From CAWJAP01 sp963834365 (GTDB lineage: Bacteria; Acidobacteriota; Vicinamibacteria; Vicinamibacterales; Vicinamibacteraceae): a DNA stretch of 64,000 nt. A model generated the notes under the pieces. That model worked only from the letters and a program-made list of their open reading frames with translations, did no database searches and was not told the origin of the DNA. The stretch lies in assembly GCA_963834365.1 (NCBI GenBank), contig CAWIBS010000030.1, positions 310,001 through 374,000 on the forward strand, written 5' to 3'. Numbering within the stretch: position 1 is the stretch's first letter; the number at the start of each line of letters is the position of its first letter. The translations under genes were made by a program, and so were the position numbers. This document shows, in pieces, positions 54,312 through 61,255 of the stretch.

Positions 54312-55631
54312 ATGCACCGTCCCCTGGAGCGCGTCGTCAACCTGCTGGAGCCCGGGCTCACCCGCCTTCACAACATGTCGCTCGACGAGGCGCGGGCACG
54401 CGTGTTGAGCGGCGATCCCTCGGCCGTGCGCGCCATCGACGGGTCGTTTGCCATCGTCGCCAGCCAGGGCACAGTCGTGAGGCTCGCCCGATCGATGGAC
54501 CGTCCGATGCGCTACTTCCTGGCGAAGCGCCAGGCGGGACCGGCGCTCTTCGTCGCCGATCGGATCGACACGCTGGCCGCCGCCCTCGATCGCGAGGGCT
54601 TGCACGGGCAGTTCCATCCCTCGTACACGCGCATGGTGCCGGCGCACTATATCGTCGATCTGGCGCTCGTCGGGTGTCCCGATCCCGACCCGGTGTACAC
54701 GCGATACTTCGCCCCGCCCCGGGCGACGCTGGAGCCCGATCTCGATGCCATCGGCCGGCAGTACATCGGCGCGCTGGCGGTCGAGATCGAGAAGTGGTTG
54801 CGGAGCATCGATCGCGCGGAGCCCGTCGGCGTCAGCTGCTCGGGCGGCATCGACAGCGGGTCGGTGTTTCTCGTGACCTATCACACCATGCTGCGGCTCG
54901 GTCTCGCGCCGTCGCGCCTGAAGGCCTTCGTGCTGAATCTCGGCACCGGTCCGGACACCGCGCAGGCGCGCGCGTTCTTCTCGCGGGTCGGCCTGTCGCC
55001 GTTTCTCGAGGAGATCGACGCGGCGCCGGACGAGCTCGACCCCGACGAGACGTTGCGCGTCATCGAGGACTACAAGGTGCTCGACGTCCAGTGCGCGTCG
55101 ATGGGGCTGCGGCTCTGCGCCGGCATCCGCGCCCGCTACCCCGACTGGCGGCATCTGGTGGACGGCGACGGCGGTGACGAGAACCTGAAGGACTATCCGA
55201 TCGAGGACAATCCGGAGCTGACGATTCGCAGCGTCGTGGACAACCCGCTGCTCTATCAGGAAGGCTGGGGCGTCGGGCGCATCAAGCACTCGCTCACCTA
55301 CAGCGGCGGTCTCAGCCGCAGCTACGTCCGCACCTACGCGACCGCCAGGCGGTACGCGTTCGAGGGCTTCAGCCCCTACACGCGACCCGGGGTCGTCGAA
55401 GTCGCCGAAGCCATCCCGTTCGCGGCGCTCACCCGGTACGACGTCGCGACACTCTACGCACTGAAGGGCGAGATCGTCCGGCGCGGTGTCCGGGCGGTGA
55501 CGGGGATCGACATGCCGGTCTTCCCGAAGAGGCGATTCCAGCATGGCGCCATTGACGCCGCAGCCATGCCCGGCAGCCTGACGCAGACCGAGCGCGCCTA
55601 CCGGCAGGTGTTCGAGCGTCTTCATGCCTGA
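54312..55631 (+). CDS. Asparagine synthetase-like protein without the N-terminal Cys nucleophile
   Basis: 439 aa, intact. The N-terminal about 140 residues look like a reduced class II amidotransferase domain (AIDGSFAIVASQGTVVRLAR, ADRIDTLAAAL). The protein begins MHRP, so the catalytic Cys2 is absent. The synthetase domain has the PP-loop SCSGGIDSGSVF near residue 176 and LVDGDGGDENLKDYP. It would adenylate a carboxylate and form an amide or ring using free ammonia or an internal amine, as in some natural-product pathways. It is first of three same-strand genes with a radical SAM and an FAD enzyme. Confidence 0.82.
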   Translation: MHRPLERVVNLLEPGLTRLHNMSLDEARARVLSGDPSAVRAIDGSFAIVASQGTVVRLARSMDRPMRYFLAKRQAGPALFVADRIDTLAAALDREGLHGQFHPSYTRMVPAHYIVDLALVGCPDPDPVYTRYFAPPRATLEPDLDAIGRQYIGALAVEIEKWLRSIDRAEPVGVSCSGGIDSGSVFLVTYHTMLRLGLAPSRLKAFVLNLGTGPDTAQARAFFSRVGLSPFLEEIDAAPDELDPDETLRVIEDYKVLDVQCASMGLRLCAGIRARYPDWRHLVDGDGGDENLKDYPIEDNPELTIRSVVDNPLLYQEGWGVGRIKHSLTYSGGLSRSYVRTYATARRYAFEGFSPYTRPGVVEVAEAIPFAALTRYDVATLYALKGEIVRRGVRAVTGIDMPVFPKRRFQHGAIDAAAMPGSLTQTERAYRQVFERLHA

Positions 55632-55636
55632 CCTCC

Positions 55637-56696
55637 ATGCGTGATTCCGGGCACGTCGGCCTCGGCACCGAGGAGTCCCCGATCTTCCCGCTGACCTCGA
55701 GCGCGCGCACGCGCTTCGTCCTCGATCGGCGCGGCGGCCGGCCGCGCCACGATCCGTGGCGGCACCAGGGCCTTCACGTCGAAGACGAGCGCGCCGACGA
55801 TGGCGCGATCCGGGCCACGGCGACGGTGTTTCTCACGGGCCGCGAATGCCCGTGGCGCTGCACGATGTGCGATCTCTGGCAGCACACGACGGTCGCGGAC
55901 ACGCCGCCCGGCGCGATTCCGGCGCAAATCGCCGCGGCGCGGACGGAACTGGCTCGCTCTGCGCGCGGCGTGACCTGCCTGAAGCTCTACAACGCCGGCA
56001 GCTTCTTCGACCCGCGCGCGGTCCCCCAGGCAGACTACGACGCCATCGCCGCGCAGCTCGCTGGACTGCCGCGCGTGATCGTCGAATCGCACCCGGCGCT
56101 CATTGGCGCCGGACTGGATCGCTTTCTCGACGCGTTGGCCCGCGCGCGACCCGCCGCCGCGAACGCGCCGCGCCTCGAGGTGGCCATGGGCCTGGAGTCG
56201 GCGCATCCCGGCGTCCTGGATCGTCTCAACAAGGGGTTGACGCTGGATGGGTTCGCCGCAGCCTCCGCGGCGCTGGGGCGAGCGCGGCGTCGCGTTGCGG
56301 GTCTTCCTGCTCGTCGCGCCGCCGTTCCTCGAGCCCCTGACTGGTCCGACGAGACCGGACGAGAGCCAGGACGCGTGGCTGCTCCGCTCGATCGACACCG
56401 CGTTTGCCTGCGGCGCCACGGTCGTCTCGCTCATCCCGACCCGGTCCGGCAACGGCGCGATGGAGGCCCTCGAGGCCGCGGGCCTCTTTCGTCCTCCGAC
56501 ACTCACCGACATCGAGCGCAGCGCGGCGCTGGCGCTCGACCACGCGGGTCATCGAGGCCGGATCTTCATGGACGCCTGGGATCTCGATCGCTTCGCGGGG
56601 TGCCGCGACTGTCTCGCGGCGCGACGCGCGCGTCTCGTGCGCATGAACCTCGAGCAGCGCGTACTCCCGCTCCTGGCGTGTCCATCGTGCCAATAG
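55637..56696 (+). CDS. Radical SAM protein, COG1244/RaSEA-like (one frameshift)
   Basis: About 353 aa after joining near 56277. The cluster motif CPWRCTMCDLW (CxxxCxxC) is near residue 72, with ATVFLTGRE before it and CLKLYNAGSFFDP and AMGLESAHPGVLDRLNKG after it. After the shift come VALRVFLLVAPPFLEPL and VVSLIPTRSGNGAMEAL. Near the end CRDCLAARRA and LLACPSC add further cysteines, perhaps a second metal site. The layout resembles archaeosine synthase partner RaSEA, but a bacterial role must differ. It starts 5 bp after the synthetase gene and overlaps the next gene. Confidence 0.75.
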
Positions 56697-58277
56697 GGCC
56701 CGCCCTCCATCTCGACACCGACATCGCCATCGTCGGCAGCGGGTTCGCCGGGTCGCTCACCGCGCTGGCGCTGCGGAAGAGTGGACGGCGCGTGGCGCTC
56801 ATCGAGCGCGGCCGGCACCCGCGGTTTGCGATTGGCGAATCGACGACGCCCCTGGCCAACCTGCTGATCGAGGAGCTGGCGGACCGCTACGATTTGCCTC
56901 GCGATTCGTCACTTCTCGAAGTGGGGAACGTGGCAACGTCACCATCCCGCGATCGCCTGCGGCCTGAAGCGCGGGTTCACGTTCCTGTTCCACGCTCCCG
57001 ACGCCGTCTTCGAGGACGATATGGGACGAGAGCGGCAACTGCTGGTGGCGGCCAGCCCGCGCGACGAGATCGCGGACACGCATTGGTACCGTCCCGACTT
57101 CGATCGCGCGCTCGTCGCCGAGGCCGAGACGGAAGGTGTGGAGTTCCTCGACGCCACCCGCCTCGAGCACATACGCCTCGAAGGCGATCGGGCGACGCTC
57201 GAGGGCGATCGCGAAGGGCGTCCTGTCCGCGTCACGGCTGGATTCGTCGTTGACGCCAGCGGATCGCGAGGCTTCCTGCAGCGCGCGCTCGGCCTCGAGG
57301 AAGGGCCGCTCCGGTGGCTGCCGCCGACGCACGGACTCTATTCCCATTTCGAATCGGTGACCGACTGGGAGGTGCTGTATCCCGCCGTCGGAGTCGCCGC
57401 CGTATCCGATGGATGCAGCCGCGCTGCACCATGTGTTTCCGGGAGGCTGGATCTGGGTGCTTCGGTTCAATAACGGGATGACGAGCGCCGGCGCGGCGCT
57501 CACCGATCGCCGTGCCGCGGCGATCGGCGCGCCGGAGGGAGAGCCGGCGTGGGATCGGCTGCTCGAGCGATTGCCTTCGGTCGGCGATCAGTTCCGCGGC
57601 GCCCGCGCGACGCTGCCGTTCGTCCATGCGCCGCGGCTGGCGTTTCGGAGCGCGCAAGTGTCGGGACCGAACTGGGCGCTCCTCCCCTCCGCCGCCGGTG
57701 TCATCGACCCGCTGCTCTCGACGGGTTTTCCGCTGACGCTGCTCGGAATCCTGCGGCTCGTCGACGTGCTGACGCGGACGTCAGCCGGTGCCAGAGCGGG
57801 AGGCGGCGCTGCGGGCGTACGACGCGGATACGCTGGCGGAGCTCGATGCGACCGAACGGCTGGTTGCGGCGCTGTATGCGACCATGGCCGATCCGCTGCT
57901 CTTCAAGCAGCTCGCGCTGCTCTACTTTGCGGCTGCGAGCTTCAGCGAGATGGTGCGACGGCTCGGGCGGCCGGAGCTGGCACCCGGCTTCCTCCTCCAC
58001 CGGCACCCGACGTTCGGCCCGGAGCTCATCGCGTGCGCATCGCGTGCGAGCTCCGCACGCTCGGGGATCGCGCGCGCCGCCCTGTTCGACCGCATCAGCC
58101 GGGCGATCGAGCCGTTCGACATCGCCGGCCTCCGCGATCGGTCGCGCCGACACTGGTATCCGGTGCTCGCCGACGACCTGGTGGCGTCAGCCAGAAAGCT
58201 GCAGGCGAGCCCCGCCGAAATCGAGCGGCTGCTCGAACGCTGCGGTTTCAGGGCCGGTTGCGCGGCGGCCGGGCTGA
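56678..58277 (+). CDS. FAD-dependent halogenase-like monooxygenase (three frameshifts)
   Basis: About 530 aa across frames (switches near 56935, 57400 and 57785). The FAD-binding Rossmann motif is IAIVGSGFAGSLTALALRKS, followed by FAIGESTTPLANLLIEELA, the pattern of tryptophan-halogenase and geranylgeranyl-reductase-like enzymes. Later come WYRPDFDRALVAEAETEGVE, VVDASGSRGFLQRAL, FPGGWIWVLRFNNG (close to the halogenase WxWxIP region but not identical) and PSAAGVIDPLLSTGFPLTLL. The C-terminal part is helical. It could halogenate or oxidise a product of the neighbouring enzymes. The exact stop is uncertain because the frame runs into REP-like palindromes. Confidence 0.7.
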
Positions 58278-58348
58278 AGCCCGGCCCTCCTGCGGAGCGT
58301 TCGGCCTCGGGGATGGAACCGCAGGAGGGCGGGGCTTCAAGCCCGCCT
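58268..58348. repeat. Facing pair of REP-like palindromes, family B
   Basis: GCCGGGCTGAAGCCCGGC with CCTCCTGCGG (58268-58295) is faced by CCGCAGGAGGGCGGGGCTTC plus AAGCCCGCC (58318-58348). Together they form a nested dyad between convergent genes, likely terminating both. A third copy (GGCGCGGCTGAAGCCGCGCC) is at 58532-58553. Confidence 0.75.
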
Positions 58349-58351
58349 CGA

Positions 58352-58516
58352 TCAACGCGCGAGAATCTTCGCCTGGTTCGCGAGGATCTTCTTCTGGTTG
58401 GCCTCGATCGTCTTCTGGTTGGCGAGCACCCGATCGAGCTTCTTCTGGTTGGCGAGCAGCTTGCCCTGGTTCTGCAGGATCTTCTTCTGATTCGCGAGCA
58501 ACTGGGTATCGGACAT
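58352..58516 (-). CDS. Small coiled-coil protein with NQKKIL repeats, 54 aa
   Basis: An ATG at 58516 with GGAGG 5 nt upstream opens MSDTQLLANQKKILQNQGKL, then LANQKKLDRVLANQ, KTIEANQKKILANQ and AKILAR. The protein is almost entirely an ANQKKIL-type heptad, predicted as one long amphipathic helix or coiled coil with no hydrophobic core otherwise. It is downstream of the RnfD-like gene on the same strand. Function unknown; oligomer scaffold or adaptor is a guess. Confidence 0.7.
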   Translation of the reverse strand: MSDTQLLANQKKILQNQGKLLANQKKLDRVLANQKTIEANQKKILANQAKILAR

Positions 58517-58554
58517 TGATCCTCCGCACTCGGCGCGGCTGAAGCCGCGCCCTC

Positions 58555-59340
58555 CTACCGTGAGACGACCGGCTTCTGCCGGCTGACGTAGATCTCCACC
58601 AGATTGGCGAGCGGCCCGACGACGAAGAGCGCGTAGTACGGCGAGTGCACGAACTCGAGCAGCCGGAACACGGCCTCGGCGGCGGCGACCAGGAACGCCA
58701 CGAGGCACTGCGCCCATCGCGGCCGCACCGTCGTCTTCGGGTCGGTGATCATGAAGAAGATGAAGAGCTGGTACATCGGCCCCGTGATCGGGGCGACCTC
58801 GGCCAGGAACGGATGGCCGGTGACCGTCGCGCGCACGAAGGCGAAGACGATGAACGCGATGACGTACGTGACCGTGATGTGCAGCCGGCCCAGGGTGTGG
58901 AGGATCACCGAGCCGAACAGCCACACGATGGCCATCGGCAGGAGGTTGTTGCCCCATTGCACGCTCAGGCTCGCCACCGCGTCCGGGGCCAGCACGAGCA
59001 TCGCGACGATCGCGAAGTTGGTCGGGTTGAACAGGTGTCGTCCGCCGACGCGAATCACGTACTTCGAGGTGATCGCAATCGCCGAGGTGAGTGCGAACGG
59101 CCAGAATGCCGGGGACCGGACCAGCATGCCGACGCTGATGCCCGACACGTAGGAGCTCGCCAGGTGCGGCCACCGTCCGAACAGCAGCCGCCCGATCGCC
59201 AGCTCGACGCCGATCGCCGCCGCAATGGCGAGCAGGGTCCGCGACCAGCTCTCGAGGAAGCCGAAGGTCACCTGGCCGACGATGAGGACGATCGTCACGA
59301 GGACCGGGGCGAGATACCGGTGATCGAAGCGCGCCCGCAA
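58555..59340 (-). CDS. RnfD/NqrB-like multi-pass membrane protein
   Basis: 261 aa with eight to nine TM segments. The family signature GGRHLFNPTNFAIVAML is near residue 105 and FFMITDPKTTVRPRW near 200. RnfD/NqrB proteins carry flavin and quinone sites in ion-pumping electron-transfer complexes. Here the protein is shorter, and no other rnf or nqr gene is present. It starts with TTG at 59340, right after a nonamer array. It lies between a CRTAC1 gene and the NQKK coiled-coil gene on one strand, so it likely works with them. Confidence 0.82.
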   Translation of the reverse strand: MRARFDHRYLAPVLVTIVLIVGQVTFGFLESWSRTLLAIAAAIGVELAIGRLLFGRWPHLASSYVSGISVGMLVRSPAFWPFALTSAIAITSKYVIRVGGRHLFNPTNFAIVAMLVLAPDAVASLSVQWGNNLLPMAIVWLFGSVILHTLGRLHITVTYVIAFIVFAFVRATVTGHPFLAEVAPITGPMYQLFIFFMITDPKTTVRPRWAQCLVAFLVAAAEAVFRLLEFVHSPYYALFVVGPLANLVEIYVSRQKPVVSR

Positions 59341-59344
59341 CGGC

Positions 59345-59425
59345 GCGCGCGCGACGGCTCCAGCCGTTCCAGCCGTGCTCCAGCCGCTCCAGCCGTGCCA
59401 GCCGCCCCAGCCGCTCCAGCCTGTG
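59345..59425. repeat. CCAGCCGCT nonamer array
   Basis: CCAGCCGTTCCAGCCGTGCT and further nonamers fill the gap between the CRTAC1 and RnfD-like genes. Same family as the arrays near 40.1, 43.7 and 54.2 kb. Confidence 0.6.
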
Positions 59426-61255
59426 TCATGCCGGTTCCTCGATCCGGTGGATGCGGTTCACCGCCGGACGCGTCAGCTCCTGAATCTTACCCGACGGCCA
59501 TCGCACCACGGCCTTCTCCGCCGACCCGCCGGCACCCAGCCCGAAGTGCAGGCGGCGCTGGTTCTGGGCGCAGAACCCGGATCCGCCCAGCACTTCCTGC
59601 AACTGTTGCTGGCCACTCCAATGGACGGTGACCTGGGCGCCGATCGCGCTGCGGTTCGAGCAGGAGGCCACCTGCGCCACGCCCGATCCGGACGAGGGCC
59701 GGGGCGTCCGGCACGACCCGACGAGATCGAAGGCCACCCACGCGCGGTCGGCAGCCACCTCGTTGCGATACATCAGCAGCGGCCCGCGCTGGTTGGCGAC
59801 GATGACGTCGAGCGCGCCGCGATTGCCGAGGTCGGCGAGCGCGACCGAGCGGCCGTCGTAGCGATCGGTCGCCCCGACCATCTGTGCCACGTCCACCATC
59901 CGGCCGGCGCCGTCGCTGATCCAGACCTTCTTCTGCTGGTAGCCCGCGAGGCTGCGCGAGCCCATCGCCGGCCAGTTGCGGGCGTCGGAGATCACGATCT
60001 CGTGGCCGCCCGCGACCTTGGAGAAGTCGTACCAGTAGCTCTCCTGGCGCGACGCCGACACGTAGCCGTTGACCAGGTAGATGTCGAGGTAGCCGTCGTT
60101 GTTCAGATCGCCGAACTGCGCGCCGAAGCTCCAGCCGCCGAGATCGACGCCCATCGGCCGCGCCAGGTTCTCGAACGTCGGGACACTGCCGGCGCGTCCC
60201 GTCGGCACCCAGAGGTTGTTGCCCTGCAGCAGGATGCCTTCCTCCGAAATGTTCGAGACGTAGATCGCGAAGCGCCCCTGGTTGAGCACGTCGCCGACCG
60301 TGGCGTTCATGCCGCTCTTGGGCGCGAAGCCCACGCCCGCGTCGCGACCGACTTCGCGGAACCGTCCCGCCTCGTTCACGAACAGCTCCGAGACGCCGTA
60401 GTCGTTGGCGATGAAGATGTCGGGATAGCCCGTGCCCCGCACGTCGGCGGCGACGGCCGCGAGCGCCCACCGGCGCGACACCAGGCCGACGCGCTCGCTC
60501 ACCTCGGCGAAGCGGCCGCCGCCCAGGTTCTCGAACAGGTACTTGCGCCCGCCGTTGTTCGCGTACTCGAAGCTCTCGGGCATCATCTTCGTGTCGGCGA
60601 GCTTCCACAGGTTCACCGACTCCGAGTAGTAGCCGCCCATGAAGAGATCGAGATCGCCGTCGCGATCGAAGTCGAGCCACAGTCCGGTGTTGATGTTGCC
60701 CCAGGCCGGCAGCCCTGCCGCATCGGTGACCCGCGTGAAGGCCCGGCCGCCGTCGTTGTGCAGCAGCTCGGAACGTCCCCAGCGATAGAGGAACAGGTCC
60801 TCGAAGCCGTCGTTGTCGTAGTCACCCCACACCGCGCCCATCGACACGCCGGTCTCGGGCCGGTTCATGTCGGCGACGCCCAATCGATCGGCCACGTCTT
60901 CGAACGTCCCGTCTCCGCGGTTGCGGAACAGCGTGTTCTTCGAGCCCTCGCCGCTGTTCGTGACATAGAGGTCGGACAGACCGTCGGCGTCGACGTCCAC
61001 GACGGACACGGCCGCGCCCATCGACGCCACCTGCGGCATGATGTGCGCGAGCTTCGGATCGAGCGTCGGCGCCTGATGGACGAAGCTCAGGCCCGCGGCC
61101 TTCGACGCCTCGGTCAGTCGGAAACCGTACTGGGCGACCGGCGACCGGCTTCCCGCGCTGGCAGACGGCACAGCGCCGAACCGCCGCACGAGGTAGGGCG
61201 TCACCAGCAGACCCGCGAAGATGACCGCCAGCAGCGGTCGTGCGTAGCGCTTCAT
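59426..61255 (-). CDS. CRTAC1-like FG-GAP/VCBS repeat protein with ASPIC/UnbV domain
   Basis: 609 aa, intact. A signal or anchor segment (PLLAVIFAGLLVTPYLVRRF) is followed by a seven-bladed FG-GAP/VCBS propeller with calcium-type loops (VDVDADGLSDLYVTN, GDYDNDGFEDLFLYR, FDRDGDLDLFMGGYY, DLNNDGYLDIYLVNG). The C-terminal ASPIC/UnbV domain is marked by SAIGAQVTVHWSGQQQL and RRLHFGLG...VVRWPSGKIQE. Surface or periplasmic binding protein; enzymatic activity is not known for the family. Coupled to the upstream UnbV gene by ATGA. Confidence 0.92.
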   Translation of the reverse strand: MKRYARPLLAVIFAGLLVTPYLVRRFGAVPSASAGSRSPVAQYGFRLTEASKAAGLSFVHQAPTLDPKLAHIMPQVASMGAAVSVVDVDADGLSDLYVTNSGEGSKNTLFRNRGDGTFEDVADRLGVADMNRPETGVSMGAVWGDYDNDGFEDLFLYRWGRSELLHNDGGRAFTRVTDAAGLPAWGNINTGLWLDFDRDGDLDLFMGGYYSESVNLWKLADTKMMPESFEYANNGGRKYLFENLGGGRFAEVSERVGLVSRRWALAAVAADVRGTGYPDIFIANDYGVSELFVNEAGRFREVGRDAGVGFAPKSGMNATVGDVLNQGRFAIYVSNISEEGILLQGNNLWVPTGRAGSVPTFENLARPMGVDLGGWSFGAQFGDLNNDGYLDIYLVNGYVSASRQESYWYDFSKVAGGHEIVISDARNWPAMGSRSLAGYQQKKVWISDGAGRMVDVAQMVGATDRYDGRSVALADLGNRGALDVIVANQRGPLLMYRNEVAADRAWVAFDLVGSCRTPRPSSGSGVAQVASCSNRSAIGAQVTVHWSGQQQLQEVLGGSGFCAQNQRRLHFGLGAGGSAEKAVVRWPSGKIQELTRPAVNRIHRIEEPA

